Positions 1 to 9,088 of a stretch of 64,000 nt of DNA are shown one piece after another. The stretch comes from Zoogloea sp. LCSB751 (GTDB lineage Bacteria > Pseudomonadota > Gammaproteobacteria > Burkholderiales > Rhodocyclaceae). The DNA lies in assembly GCF_002028455.1 (NCBI RefSeq), contig NZ_MWUM01000001.1, positions 62,001 through 126,000 of the forward strand. Reading direction: 5' to 3'. Every line of letters begins with the position of its first letter. Positions within the stretch are counted from its first letter, which is position 1. The notes under the pieces are model-generated. The model was not told the origin of the DNA and did no database searches. It saw only the letters and a program-made list of their open reading frames with translations. A program made the position numbers and the translations under genes.

Positions 1-46
1 CATCGAGCGCCTCGGCGAATACATCCAGATGCTGAAGGAGGGCTGA
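1..46 (+). CDS. C-terminal end of probable HoxQ/HupH (HyaF family), partial
   Basis: Only the last 14 codons are inside the window (IERLGEYIQMLKEG then TGA). The stop lies two bases before the start of the rubredoxin gene, and the ribosome-binding site of that gene (AAGGAGGG, 35-42) sits inside this tail. In Hox/Hup hydrogenase operons the gene before the rubredoxin hoxR/hupI is normally hoxQ/hupH, a maturation factor for the small subunit, so the identity rests on gene order rather than on the sequence itself. Confidence 0.45.
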   Translation, partial: IERLGEYIQMLKEG

Positions 47-48
47 GC

Positions 49-261
49 ATGTTCGAAGGCTCCTTTCTCGGCGACGGCGCCAGGCTGGCCGACACCGACA
101 AGCTGGAATGCGGCATCTGCTGGTCGGTCTACGATCCGGCCGAAGGCGACGCGCACTGGGGCATCCCGCCCGGCACGCCGTTCTCGCAGCTACCGGAGCA
201 CTGGCGCTGCCCCACTTGCGATGCGCCCCAACACAAGTTCATGGTGTTGAAGGATGACTGA
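49..261 (+). CDS. hoxR: Hydrogenase-associated rubredoxin HoxR/HupI
   Basis: A 70-residue rubredoxin with the two iron-binding pairs C-G-I-C (residues 21-24) and C-P-T-C (about 54-57), plus the usual aromatic and proline-rich stretch between them. The family binds one Fe(Cys)4 centre. In uptake-hydrogenase operons HoxR/HupI helps assemble or protect the iron-sulfur clusters of the small subunit when oxygen is present. The start is set by a strong AAGGAGGG seven bases upstream. The stop overlaps the first codons of the next gene by eight bases, which points to translational coupling. The short N-terminal extension before the first Cys pair is usual for the hydrogenase-linked type. Confidence 0.9.
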   Translation: MFEGSFLGDGARLADTDKLECGICWSVYDPAEGDAHWGIPPGTPFSQLPEHWRCPTCDAPQHKFMVLKDD

Positions 262-745
262 GCTGCGTCCAGCCGCCGAACTGGTGACCCACATCGAGAC
301 CCATTACCGCTGCGTGGCGGCCGGGCCGATGGCCGCTGTGCCTTTGTGCAACCCCAGCCTGTCCGTACGCCTGCTCGGGCTGGCTGACTGGGAAGGCGTC
401 CGCGTGGGGGCTCTGGTGATGCCCTGGGCGATCAACCTGTTGCTTTTGCCGGGCAGCGCCCCGTGGCAGGCGGCGCCGGCGCTGTCCAAGCAGTGTTGGC
501 GTTTCCCGAGCGGGGAGTACGAGTTCATCCACGCCGAGGACGTCGGCTTCGGTCCCTTTCAGATGTGTTCGCTGTTCTCGCCGGTACTTGAGTTCGATTC
601 GATGGACGCCGCTTGTGCGACGGCCCAGGCGGCGCTGCTGGCGCTGTTGCGCCCGCCGCTGGAGGCCTTCGTAGACGCACCGGCGGCCGAACCCATGTCG
701 CGCCGGCGCTGGCTGTTCGGGCGCGGCGGCGCGTCGGCCGCGTGA
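254..745 (+). CDS. hoxT: Hydrogenase assembly chaperone HoxT/HupJ (HybE family)
   Basis: 163 residues that match the HupJ/HoxT group by order and by motifs: an N-terminal helix, the segment MAAVPLCNPSL (about 26-36), a W/G-rich core, then a stretch reading FPSGEYEFIHAED (about 82-94) and a C-terminal MSRRRWLFG basic tail. HybE-type proteins are cytoplasmic chaperones acting on hydrogenase subunits before Tat export. The gene starts inside hoxR (ATGA-type overlap) and is followed 16 bases later by hoxV. Membership in the HybE family is from gene order plus remembered family sequence; no catalytic residues are expected. Confidence 0.75.
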   Translation: MTELRPAAELVTHIETHYRCVAAGPMAAVPLCNPSLSVRLLGLADWEGVRVGALVMPWAINLLLLPGSAPWQAAPALSKQCWRFPSGEYEFIHAEDVGFGPFQMCSLFSPVLEFDSMDAACATAQAALLALLRPPLEAFVDAPAAEPMSRRRWLFGRGGASAA

Positions 746-761
746 GGCGAGGGCGCCAGCG

Positions 762-1601
762 GTGACGAGTGCTTCCCTTGCTGGTGGGCTGCATGTCAGC
801 GCGCGCTGGGCGGACGGCTGTCTGAACGACTGGCGGGTCACGCTCCATCGGCCGCCGGTTGCGAAGGCCCTGGTTGGACTGACGCCGGACGAGGCTCTGA
901 GCCGTGTGCCGCTGTACTACAGCCTGTGCGCCCATGCCCAGCGCGAAGCCGGACGCCTGGCCCTGCTGGCGGCGGGGCAGGCGACGGAAGAGCCGGCCGC
1001 ATCGTGGCAGTTATGGGCGGAATGCCTGCACGAACACCTGTGGCGCCTGTTGCTCGACTGGCCGCGGCGTTTCGGTGCGGCGCCGCAGACAGCGACCTTC
1101 GCGGCCTGGCGCGGTGTGCGTGGGCAGGGGCGTTCGGCGCTGGTGGCGGCCACCGTGCGGGTGCTGGACGAGACCCTGGGCGGTGGTGGGCAAGGCGGGT
1201 TGCTGGAAGCGGGTTTGACGCGCCTGGATGCCGAAGGGGCGTCGGCCGTTCGCGTGGGGCTCGAAGCCCGTGTGGCGGCGCTGCACGCGGCGCAGGAATC
1301 CCTCGCCGCGGACGACGTCTATCCCCATGGCAGCAACGGTCAGCCGGGCGTCGGGCACGGCAAGGCATGGATCCACACGGCCCGCGGTGCGCTGCGCCAC
1401 GAGTTGCGCCTGGAGGGCGAGCGCGTCGCCGCCTGGCGTGTGGAGGCGCCGACGGATCGCAATTTTGCCGGTGAAACGGGTATCGTGAAGCTGCTGCCCG
1501 CCGATTTGCCGACACGGGCCGCGGCGCAGGAGGCGGTGGAGCGGGCGGTGCTGCTGCTCGACCCCTGCGTGGCGTATGAAGTGGAGATTGCGGATGCATG
1601 A
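762..1601 (+). CDS. hoxV: Hydrogenase maturation scaffold HoxV/HupK
   Basis: 279 residues from a GTG start. HupK/HoxV proteins are distant, inactive relatives of the hydrogenase large subunit and are proposed to hold the Fe(CN)2CO unit before it reaches the true large subunit. Here the C-terminal part carries DRNFAGETGIVKLL and a final LLLDPCVAYEVEIADA. The DPCVAYE segment is a remnant of the DPCxxC motif that binds the metal centre in catalytic large subunits, with the second Cys replaced. The gene lies between hoxT and hypA and overlaps hypA by eight bases. The GTG start was chosen because it follows hoxT closely and no in-frame ATG lies near. Confidence 0.75.
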   Translation: MTSASLAGGLHVSARWADGCLNDWRVTLHRPPVAKALVGLTPDEALSRVPLYYSLCAHAQREAGRLALLAAGQATEEPAASWQLWAECLHEHLWRLLLDWPRRFGAAPQTATFAAWRGVRGQGRSALVAATVRVLDETLGGGGQGGLLEAGLTRLDAEGASAVRVGLEARVAALHAAQESLAADDVYPHGSNGQPGVGHGKAWIHTARGALRHELRLEGERVAAWRVEAPTDRNFAGETGIVKLLPADLPTRAAAQEAVERAVLLLDPCVAYEVEIADA

Positions 1602-1935
1602 AATGTCGCTGGCGGAAGGGATCCGCCAGATCGTCGAGGACGCCGGGCGCAGCCAGGGCTTTCACAAGGTCAAGACGGTGGTGCTGGAAATCGGCCAGTT
1701 GTCGTCGGTGGAGCCGGACAGCCTGCGCTTCTGCTTCGACGTGGTGATGCGGGACAGCATCGCCGCCGGCGCCGCGTTGCAGATCGACAGCGTGCCGGGC
1801 AGCGGCTGGTGCATGCAGTGCGCCGAGACGGTGCCCGTCGCGGCACTGTACGATCCGTGCCCGAAATGTGGCAGCTACCAGGTGCAGGCCACCGGCGGCA
1901 CCGAGATGCGGGTCAAGGAACTGGAAATCGAATGA
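1594..1935 (+). CDS. hypA: Nickel metallochaperone HypA
   Basis: 113 residues starting MHEMSL. An upstream in-frame ATG at 1576 exists, but HypA needs His2 directly after the initiator Met for nickel binding, so 1594 is the start. The zinc site is complete: C73-x2-C76 and C89-x2-C92. HypA binds nickel and, with the GTPase HypB, delivers it to the hydrogenase large subunit after the Fe(CN)2CO group is in place. The gene overlaps hoxV by eight bases and is followed by hypB after 14 bases. Confidence 0.95.
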   Translation: MHEMSLAEGIRQIVEDAGRSQGFHKVKTVVLEIGQLSSVEPDSLRFCFDVVMRDSIAAGAALQIDSVPGSGWCMQCAETVPVAALYDPCPKCGSYQVQATGGTEMRVKELEIE

Positions 1936-1949
1936 AGGTGGTTTGAGAC

Positions 1950-3002
1950 ATGTGCAATGTGTGCGGTTGCGGAACCGGAGAAACCCGCCTGGAGGGCGAA
2001 GCCCTCGATCACGAGCATGAACACGAGCACGTGCACGCCGACGGCACCGTGCACCGCCATGCTCATCACCACGCGGACGAGCATGCGCACGGCCACGCCC
2101 CGTACCAGTGGGTGCCAGCCGCCGTCCACGGGCATGCCCATCGCCATGCCGACGGTTCCGTACACAGCCACGATCACGCCCATGAGGGCGAGCACATCCA
2201 CGACCATGGCGACGGCAGTGTGCATTACGGCCACGGCCCGGCCGGCGCCCACGCGCCGGGCATGAGTCAGGCGCAGATGGTCAAGATCGAGCAGAACATT
2301 CTCGCCAAGAACGACGGCTACGCCGAGCGCAACCGCAGCTGGCTGGCCGACCGGGGCATCCTGGCGCTGAACCTGGTGTCCAGCCCGGGCTCCGGCAAGA
2401 CCACGCTGCTGGTGCGTACCATTGAAGAATTGAAGAGCAAGGTGCCCGTCGCCGTCGTCGAGGGCGACCAGCAGACCAGCTTCGACGCCGAGCGCATCCG
2501 CGCCACCGGCGCCCCGGCGCTGCAGATCAACACCGGCAAGGGCTGCCATCTGGACGCCCACATGGTCGGCCGTGCGTTGGAGAAACTGACCCCGCCGGAA
2601 GACAGCGTGCTGCTCGTCGAGAACGTCGGCAACCTGGTCTGTCCGGCTGCCTTCGACTTGGGCGAGGCCGCCAAGGTGGTGGTGCTGTCGGTCACTGAAG
2701 GGGAGGACAAGCCCCTCAAGTATCCGGACATGTTCGCCGCCGCGCGCCTCATGCTGGTGAACAAGATCGACCTGCTGCCCTACCTGAGCTTCGACGTGCA
2801 CAAGGCCATCGATTTTGCGCGGCGGGTCAATCCCAGGCTCGAGGTGATCCAGGTGTCCGCTACCACCGGCGCCGGCTTTGCCGACTGGCTGGGCTGGATC
2901 GACGCCCGCCTCGGTGAGGCCTGCGCCGGGCGCCAGCAGACCGTCGAGCAACTGCGCGCACGCATCGCCGAGCTGGAAGCCCGGCTCGCCGCCAAGGGGT
3001 GA
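1950..3002 (+). CDS. hypB: GTPase HypB with a long histidine-rich nickel-storage segment
   Basis: 350 residues. The N-terminus MCNVCGCG contains the CxxCGC high-affinity nickel site (C2, C5, C7). Residues about 21-106 form a histidine-rich stretch with roughly 27 His, arranged around repeated (A/G)DG(T/S)VH units. The GTPase domain follows, with a P-loop SPGSGKTT (about 145-152), the metal-site segment KGCHLDAH, and the G4-type motif NKID. HypB drives GTP-dependent nickel transfer from HypA to the large subunit. The His-rich part can store nickel in related proteins. The end of the gene is nearly joined to hypF (seven bases). Confidence 0.96.
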   Translation: MCNVCGCGTGETRLEGEALDHEHEHEHVHADGTVHRHAHHHADEHAHGHAPYQWVPAAVHGHAHRHADGSVHSHDHAHEGEHIHDHGDGSVHYGHGPAGAHAPGMSQAQMVKIEQNILAKNDGYAERNRSWLADRGILALNLVSSPGSGKTTLLVRTIEELKSKVPVAVVEGDQQTSFDAERIRATGAPALQINTGKGCHLDAHMVGRALEKLTPPEDSVLLVENVGNLVCPAAFDLGEAAKVVVLSVTEGEDKPLKYPDMFAAARLMLVNKIDLLPYLSFDVHKAIDFARRVNPRLEVIQVSATTGAGFADWLGWIDARLGEACAGRQQTVEQLRARIAELEARLAAKG

Positions 3003-3009
3003 CGCGCCG

Positions 3010-5385
3010 ATGCTGATGATCGTCGACCCGACCTGTGTCGCCCGCCGCCTGCGCGTGCGTGGCGTCGTGCAAGGAGTGGGCTTCCGGCCCTTCGTGTACC
3101 GCTTCGCCCGGAAGCTCGGCCTCACCGGCTGGGTGCGCAACGATGGCGCCGGCGTGGAGATCGAGATCCAGGGCGGTGAAGCCATCCTGGATGCCTTCAC
3201 CCTGTGCCTCGCCAGCGAGGCGCCGCCGCTGGCGCGAGTGGATTCCGTCGAACCGGAGGTAATTGCACCGGACCTGGCACGCACCGAGTTCCTGATCCTG
3301 CCCAGCGCCGATGGCGCGGTGGCCACTGCCATCGGTCCCGACACGGCGATCTGCCCGTCCTGCCTTGGCGAACTGTTCGACCCGGACGACCGCCGCTGGC
3401 GCTATGCCTTCATCAACTGCACCAACTGCGGTCCGCGCTACACGATCACCCGCCGCCTGCCCTACGACCGCGCCAACACCAGTATGGCGGCCTTTCCGCA
3501 ATGCCCGCACTGCGAGGCCGAGTACGCTTTCCCGGGCGACCGGCGCTTCCATGCCGAGCCCAACGCCTGCCCGGTCTGCGGCCCGCAGCTGAGCCTCTAC
3601 GAACCCCACGGCGTGCAGGCCCTGGCCCGCGATCCGGTGGCCGAGACCCTGCGCCGCCTGCAACTCGGCGAGATCGTCGCACTGAAGGGCCTGGGCGGTT
3701 TCCATCTGGCCTGCGATGCGGCGGACGGTGACGCGGTGCTGCGCCTGCGGGTACGCAAGCGCCGCCCGCACAAGCCGCTGGCACTGATGTTCGCCAACCT
3801 GGCCAGCGTGAAGCGCTGGGCGCGGGTGTCGGAGGCGGAAGCCGCGGCGCTGGAAAGCCCCGAGCGGCCCATCGTGCTGCTGGAAAAGGGGCTGGAGTTC
3901 GATCAGGCCTTTCCGGGCATTGCGCCGGGTCTCGACGAAGTCGGCGTGATGCTGCCCTACACGCCGCTGCAATACCTGCTTTTCCACGAGGCCGCTGGCC
4001 GGCCCACCGGCACTGCATGGCTCGCCGACGTGCAGCCGCTGGGCCTTGTGATGACCAGCGCCAACCCCCACGGGGAGCCGCTGGTGAAGGACAACGACGA
4101 AGCCTTCGAGCGCCTCGCCGACATCGCCGACGTGCTGCTGATGCACGACCGGGACATCGTCGTGCGCTGCGACGACTCGGTGCTGCGCCTGCGTCCGGAC
4201 CTGCCGGCCGGGCCGCACGAGGCCGCCGGCGCCGGCATCCAGTTCATGCGCCGCGCGCGGGGCTTCACGCCGCTGTCCCTGCCGCTGCCCGACGACGGCC
4301 CGGCGGTGCTGGCCTTCGGTGCCCACCTCAAGGCGACCCTGTGCCTGGCCCGCGGGCGCGAGGCCTTCCTGTCCCAGCACATCGGCGGCCTCGACAACCC
4401 GGCCGCCTGCGCGGCGCTGGACGAAGTGGCCGAGCACCTGCAGTCCATCCTGTCGGTACAGCCAGCGGCGGTGGCCCACGACGCCCATCCCGATTACTAC
4501 TCGACGCAGGCCGCCTTGGCCCTGGCCGAGCGCCTCGACATCCCGGCGATTGCGGTCCAGCATCATCACGCTCACCTGGCCGCGGTGTGCGCCGAGCATC
4601 GCCTCGAAGGGCCGGTACTTGGTTTGGCCGCGGACGGCGTCGGCCTCGGCACCGACGGCATGCCGTGGGGCGGCGAGCTGCTCTACGTGGACGGCGCCGA
4701 GTTCCGCCGCCTCGGCCACCTCAGCCCGTTGCCGCTGCCCGGCGGCGACCGCGCGGCGCGGGAGCCGTGGCGCATGGCCTGCGGTGTGCTGCACGCGCTG
4801 GGGCGCAGCGATGAGGCAGCTCGGCGTTTCCCCGATCAGGCCGTGGAGCCGGTGCTCGCGATGCTGCAGAAAGGCACCCGCTGCCCGCCGACCACCAGCC
4901 TCGGCCGTTGGTTCGACGCGGCGGTCGGCCTGCTCGGCATCTGCGACACGATGACCTTCGAAGGCCAGGCGGCGATGCTGCTCGAAACCCTGGCGCGGGC
5001 TTTCGGCGACTGCCTGGCGCTGCCCGGCAGCTATTACATCGACGAGCGCCCGGAGGCAGGCCTGTCGGTGCTCAATCTCTATCCGCTGCTCAATCAACTG
5101 GCCGACGAGGGCGACGCGGCCCGTGGCGCGGCCCACTTCCACGCCGGCCTCGTCGATGGCCTGACCCAGTGGCTTGGCGATGCCGCCCTCGCCACCGGCA
5201 TCCGCCAGGTCGCGCTGTCCGGCGGTTGCCTGCACAACCGCCTGCTCGCCGCGGGCCTGCGGGTGCGCCTGCAGGCCCGCGGGCTGAAGGTTTTCGAAGC
5301 CCAGCACGCGCCTCCCGGCGACGGCGGCGTGGCCCTCGGTCAGGCCTGGGTGGCCCGCGCGCAGCTGGCGCGGGGCGTGTGGTGA
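3010..5385 (+). CDS. hypF: Carbamoyltransferase HypF
   Basis: 791 residues, normal family length. Domains in order: acylphosphatase (about 10-95, motif VQGVGFRPFVYRF), two zinc fingers with cysteines at 115/118, 137/140, 165/168 and 187/190 (the exact C2-18-C2-24-C2-18-C2 spacing of HypF), a YrdC-like domain (about 200-400) and a Kae1-like domain with VQHHHAHLAAV (about 515) and LSGGCLHN (about 735). HypF makes carbamoyl-AMP from carbamoyl phosphate and ATP and transfers the carbamoyl group to the C-terminal Cys of HypE, the source of the active-site cyanides. The open frame extends upstream into hypB, but the ATG at 3010 precedes the conserved N-terminus. Confidence 0.97.
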   Translation: MLMIVDPTCVARRLRVRGVVQGVGFRPFVYRFARKLGLTGWVRNDGAGVEIEIQGGEAILDAFTLCLASEAPPLARVDSVEPEVIAPDLARTEFLILPSADGAVATAIGPDTAICPSCLGELFDPDDRRWRYAFINCTNCGPRYTITRRLPYDRANTSMAAFPQCPHCEAEYAFPGDRRFHAEPNACPVCGPQLSLYEPHGVQALARDPVAETLRRLQLGEIVALKGLGGFHLACDAADGDAVLRLRVRKRRPHKPLALMFANLASVKRWARVSEAEAAALESPERPIVLLEKGLEFDQAFPGIAPGLDEVGVMLPYTPLQYLLFHEAAGRPTGTAWLADVQPLGLVMTSANPHGEPLVKDNDEAFERLADIADVLLMHDRDIVVRCDDSVLRLRPDLPAGPHEAAGAGIQFMRRARGFTPLSLPLPDDGPAVLAFGAHLKATLCLARGREAFLSQHIGGLDNPAACAALDEVAEHLQSILSVQPAAVAHDAHPDYYSTQAALALAERLDIPAIAVQHHHAHLAAVCAEHRLEGPVLGLAADGVGLGTDGMPWGGELLYVDGAEFRRLGHLSPLPLPGGDRAAREPWRMACGVLHALGRSDEAARRFPDQAVEPVLAMLQKGTRCPPTTSLGRWFDAAVGLLGICDTMTFEGQAAMLLETLARAFGDCLALPGSYYIDERPEAGLSVLNLYPLLNQLADEGDAARGAAHFHAGLVDGLTQWLGDAALATGIRQVALSGGCLHNRLLAAGLRVRLQARGLKVFEAQHAPPGDGGVALGQAWVARAQLARGVW

Positions 5386-5421
5386 AGGCGGGGCAGCCCG
5401 GTAACCGGAAGGACTGATTTC

Positions 5422-5664
5422 ATGTGTCTCGCAATTCCGACCCGCGTGGTCGAACTCCTGCCCGACGGCCAGGCCCTGGTGGACCTGGGCGGTGTGCGCA
5501 AGACGATTTCCCTTGAACTGGTGGACGACGTGCAGCCCGGCGACTACGTGATTGTCCACGTGGGCTACGCGCTGACCCGCCTCGACCCGGAGGAGGCCGA
5601 GCGCACCTTGGCGCTGATGAAGGAAGCCGGCATCGACGTGGCCGGCGAGGCGGCCTCCGCATGA
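5422..5664 (+). CDS. hypC: Hydrogenase maturation chaperone HypC
   Basis: 80 residues beginning MCLAIP. Cys2 becomes the N-terminal residue after Met removal and binds the Fe(CN)2CO intermediate together with HypD. The central GGVRKTISLEL and PGDYVIVHVGYAL match the OB-fold chaperone family, and the length is typical. HypC carries the iron unit from the HypCD complex to the apo large subunit. The stop overlaps the hypD start (ATGA, 5661-5664), so the two partners are translationally coupled. Confidence 0.96.
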   Translation: MCLAIPTRVVELLPDGQALVDLGGVRKTISLELVDDVQPGDYVIVHVGYALTRLDPEEAERTLALMKEAGIDVAGEAASA

Positions 5665-6800
5665 AGTACGTGGACGAATTCCGCGACGGGGAGGTCGCCC
5701 GTGGCCTTGCCGAGGCCATCGCCCGCGAAGCGCGGCCGGACCGGCGCTACGCCTTCATGGAGTTCTGCGGCGGGCATACCCACGCGATCTCCCGCTACGG
5801 CGTGGCTGATCTGCTGCCGCCCCAGGTGCGCATGATCCACGGCCCCGGCTGTCCGGTGTGCGTGCTGCCCATCGGCCGCATCGACCAGGCCATCGGACTG
5901 GCGCTGGAGCGTGGCGTCACCGTGTGCACGTACGGCGACACGCTGCGCGTGCCGGCCTCCGGTGGCTTGTCGATGCTGCGCGCGCGGGCCCGGGGCGCCG
6001 ACATCCGCATGATCTATTCGGCAGCCGATGCGCTGGCGCTGGCGCAGAAGGAGCCCGAGCGGCAGGTGGTGTTCTTCGCGATCGGCTTCGAGACCACCAC
6101 CCCGCCCACCGCGCTGGTGATCCGCCAGGCCGCGCAGCTGGGCCTGAAGAACTTCAGCGTGCTGTGCTGCCACGTGCTGACGCCGTCGGCGATCACCGCG
6201 ATCCTCGAGTCGCCGGAGGTGCGCGAACTGGGCACGGTGCCGCTGGACGGCTTCATCGGGCCGGCCCACGTCAGCACGGTGATCGGCAGCCGCCCGTATG
6301 CGCACTTTGCCGAGGAGTATCGCAAGCCGGTGGTGATCGCCGGCTTCGAGCCTCTCGACGTGATGCAGGCAATCCGCATGCTGGTGCGCCAGGTGAACGA
6401 AGGCCGGGCCGAGGTGGAGAACGAGTTCTCCCGCGCCGTCAGCGAGGATGGCAACCTGAAGGCCCAGGCGCTGGTGTCGGAAATCTTCGAGCTGCGCCGC
6501 GACTTCGAATGGCGCGGCCTTGGCACGGTGCCCTATTCGGCCCTGCGCATCCGCGAGCGCTTCGCCGCCTTCGACGCGGAGGCGCGTTTCGGCCTGCACT
6601 ACCAGGGCGTGCCGGATCACAAGTCCTGCGAATGCGGGGCCATCCTGCGCGGCGTCAAGACGCCCCTCGACTGCAAGCTGTTCGGCACGGTGTGCACGCC
6701 GGAGACGCCGATGGGCTCGTGCATGGTGTCCTCCGAAGGGGCTTGTGCGGCCCATTACACCTACGGCCGCTTCCGCGACATTCCGGTGGTTGCTGCATGA
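5661..6800 (+). CDS. hypD: Fe-S scaffold protein HypD
   Basis: 379 residues. Conserved segments are visible: EFCGGHTHAI (C36), HGPGCPVCVLP (C64 and C67, the redox/iron-binding pair), and a C-terminal cluster of cysteines (CECG, DCK, TVC, GSC, GAC) that holds the [4Fe-4S] cluster. HypD with HypC forms the platform on which iron receives its two CN and one CO ligands. The start overlaps hypC. After its stop the hydrogenase series is interrupted for about 2.6 kb before hypE resumes. Confidence 0.97.
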   Translation: MKYVDEFRDGEVARGLAEAIAREARPDRRYAFMEFCGGHTHAISRYGVADLLPPQVRMIHGPGCPVCVLPIGRIDQAIGLALERGVTVCTYGDTLRVPASGGLSMLRARARGADIRMIYSAADALALAQKEPERQVVFFAIGFETTTPPTALVIRQAAQLGLKNFSVLCCHVLTPSAITAILESPEVRELGTVPLDGFIGPAHVSTVIGSRPYAHFAEEYRKPVVIAGFEPLDVMQAIRMLVRQVNEGRAEVENEFSRAVSEDGNLKAQALVSEIFELRRDFEWRGLGTVPYSALRIRERFAAFDAEARFGLHYQGVPDHKSCECGAILRGVKTPLDCKLFGTVCTPETPMGSCMVSSEGACAAHYTYGRFRDIPVVAA

Positions 6801-6890
6801 TGGAGCGCTTTCGCCAAGTCCTTGTGCCGAAAGGGAACAGTGGCTTGAATCCGCCGCTTTTGGTCAGTGATTTATTACCGAAAACAGGGT

Positions 6891-6917
6891 TAAATCTCGT
6901 CTCGTTGCGGCCGATAA
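6891..6917 (+). promoter_or_regulatory. Sigma-28 (FliA) promoter for the FIST chemoreceptor gene
   Basis: TAAATCTC at 6891-6898, an 11-base spacer, then GCCGATAA at 6910-6917. The flagellar sigma-28 consensus is TAAAGTTT-N11-GCCGATAA: here the -10 element is perfect, the core TAAA of the -35 is perfect, and the spacing is exact. Transcription would begin near 6925, with AAGGAGA at 6946-6952 before the ATG at 6961. Confidence 0.8.
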
Positions 6918-6960
6918 GCCGCCATACGGTCTGTTCGAGGCCGTGCAAGGAGACAAGAAA

Positions 6961-8991
6961 ATGAACCTGTTCAAAAGTCTGCGGGGGGCGTCGGCCCCGG
7001 GTGTCGTGACCCTGCAATGCCGTGCGTCCGAGGTCGCCCAACGCCTCGCGTCCGCATCCATCGCACCGACCTTCGTCGGCGGCTATGTGTCGCCGCACGT
7101 GGATATCGACCAGGTTGCCCGCGCCGTGACCGCCCGTTTCCCGGGCGTGCCGGTGATGCTGTGTTCCACCGCCGGCGAGCTGTGCGGCGACAGCGACAAT
7201 CTGTACTGCCGCACCGGCGAACAGTGGGACCGGGTGGTCCTGCAGTGCTTCGACGCGTCGTTGATTGCCCGCGCCCAGCTGGTGGCCGTGCCGCTGGCCT
7301 GCGAGGACCTGCGCCGCGGCAAGTCCGAGGTGCCGGTGAAGGAGCGCCTGGCGCGCATCGCCCGCAATATCGAGGCGGTGCGCCTCGACATGGACATCGA
7401 CTACCGGGACACACTGGCCTACGTGCTGTTCGATGGCCTGTCGGCATCGGAGTCCTTCTTCATGGAGGCGCTCTATGATTCCGGGCGCTTCCCCTGCCTG
7501 TTCGTCGGCGGTTCGGCCGGCGGCAAGTTCGACTTCAAGAACACCTGGATCCACGATGGCACGCGCCGCCTGGAGAACCACGCGCTGATCGCCTTCCTGA
7601 AGGTGGCCAAGGGCACCCGTTTCGGCGTGCTGAAGAGCCAGAACTTCGTGCCGGACGGCCCACGTTTCCCGGTCATCGGCGCCTCGCTGGAGCAGCGCTA
7701 CGTCAGCCAGGTGATCGCCGCGGACGGCCGCATCGTGCCCTTCATCGACGCGCTGTGCAGCCACTTCCGCTGCGAGCCGGCCCAGCTGGAAGGCAAGCTG
7801 GCCGATTACTCCTTCGCGATCCAGGTCGGCAAGGAGATCTTCGTCCGCTCGGTGGTGAACGTGGACGTGGGCGCCGGCCGCGTCAATTTCTACTGCGACA
7901 TCTCGCCGGGCGAGGAGCTGATGCTGGTCCGCCGGACCGGCCTGGTGCAGAGCACCGAGCAGGATTTCCGCAACTTCATGGCCGGCAAGCCCGGCGCGCC
8001 GGTGGCCGGCATCCTCAACGACTGCATCCTGCGTCGCCTGTACAACGACAAGGAGTTGTCCCGCGTTGGCAGTGCGCTGCCATGCAAGCAGATGGCCGGC
8101 TTCTCGACCTTCGGCGAGATCCTGGGCCTCAACCTGAACCAGACTCTCACCGCGGTATTCTTCTTCCGCGTGCCGGAAGGCACGCCCTTCCGCGACGACT
8201 ACGTGGACAACTTCGTCGCCCACTACGGCGAGTTCAAGGCCTTCTTCCTGCGTCGCCAGAGCGCCAAGCTGACCGGCCTGTCGCGGGTCATCGTTAAGCA
8301 GATCGCCGATTACCAGGCCGAAGCCTTCGACAGCCAGCTTGACCCGTCGAACTTCGACGACAACATCGCGCTGGTTGTGCATGGCCTCAACAGCCTCGGC
8401 CAGACGCTGCAGTCCTCCCATTCCCTGCGCGACCAGATGGCGCATCAGCTGGAGAGCTGCGCCGGCGACCTGTATTCGTCGGTGGGCGATTTGTCCGCGC
8501 ACATCGACGAGCAGGAGCGGGTGGTGAACGCCGCCGGCGGTACGGTCAGCGAGCTGACTCACCAGGCCGCCGACAGTGCCGACAGCGCGCGCAAGCTGGC
8601 CCAGGCCAGCGGCCGCATCCAGGGCGTCGTGGAGGTCATCCAGCAGATCGCCGACCAGACCAACCTGCTGGCCCTCAACGCGGCGATTGAGGCCGCGCGT
8701 GCCGGCGAGGCCGGGCGCGGCTTCGCGGTGGTCGCCGACGAGGTGCGCAAGCTGGCCGAGAAGTCCCGTGCCAGTGCCGGCGAGATCGGCAACGATATTT
8801 CCACGCTGGCCAGCGAGATCGGCCGCGTCGCCCAGGAGATCGAGCGCCAGGCCGGCGACGTGTCCAACCTGTCCGGCATGCTGACCGACATCCAGGCCTT
8901 CAGCGGCAAGACCTCCGAGACGGCCGGCCACACCAAGGCGGTGGCCGATACCCTCAAACACCTGACCGAGAGCCAACTGACCCGGGGCTGA
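6961..8991 (+). CDS. Soluble FIST-domain methyl-accepting chemoreceptor
   Basis: 676 residues with no signal peptide or membrane segment. Residues about 30-225 and 240-385 match the FIST N and C sensory domains (for example [35 protein letters not shown]). Residues about 480-676 form a chemoreceptor signalling coiled coil, whose hairpin tip reads [20 protein letters not shown] near residue 570 and then [15 protein letters not shown]. The C-terminus (LTRG) lacks a CheR-docking pentapeptide. The ligand of this FIST domain is unknown; related FIST proteins bind small molecules or haem. A GTG lies six codons upstream, but AAGGAGA favours the ATG at 6961. Placement between hypD and hypE, with its own FliA promoter, suggests taxis related to hydrogen metabolism or redox state (inference). 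Confidence 0.92.
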   Translation: MNLFKSLRGASAPGVVTLQCRASEVAQRLASASIAPTFVGGYVSPHVDIDQVARAVTARFPGVPVMLCSTAGELCGDSDNLYCRTGEQWDRVVLQCFDASLIARAQLVAVPLACEDLRRGKSEVPVKERLARIARNIEAVRLDMDIDYRDTLAYVLFDGLSASESFFMEALYDSGRFPCLFVGGSAGGKFDFKNTWIHDGTRRLENHALIAFLKVAKGTRFGVLKSQNFVPDGPRFPVIGASLEQRYVSQVIAADGRIVPFIDALCSHFRCEPAQLEGKLADYSFAIQVGKEIFVRSVVNVDVGAGRVNFYCDISPGEELMLVRRTGLVQSTEQDFRNFMAGKPGAPVAGILNDCILRRLYNDKELSRVGSALPCKQMAGFSTFGEILGLNLNQTLTAVFFFRVPEGTPFRDDYVDNFVAHYGEFKAFFLRRQSAKLTGLSRVIVKQIADYQAEAFDSQLDPSNFDDNIALVVHGLNSLGQTLQSSHSLRDQMAHQLESCAGDLYSSVGDLSAHIDEQERVVNAAGGTVSELTHQAADSADSARKLAQASGRIQGVVEVIQQIADQTNLLALNAAIEAARAGEAGRGFAVVADEVRKLAEKSRASAGEIGNDISTLASEIGRVAQEIERQAGDVSNLSGMLTDIQAFSGKTSETAGHTKAVADTLKHLTESQLTRG

Positions 8992-9088
8992 CCCGGCGGG
9001 CACGCCTGCGCGTGCCGTGCCGCTCGGCCCCCGAACGACACGACACGCCCATGCTGCCCTGTGACATCCCCACGCGCGGGGCCCGGCC

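Noticed and set aside
2878..3009. N-terminal extension of HypF into hypB
   Set aside because: The added residues are a different-frame reading of hypB; the conserved acylphosphatase start follows the ATG at 3010.
6961..8991. Naming the FIST receptor as the NO sensor NosP
   Set aside because: The FIST domain alone does not identify the ligand, and haem-binding residues could not be verified.
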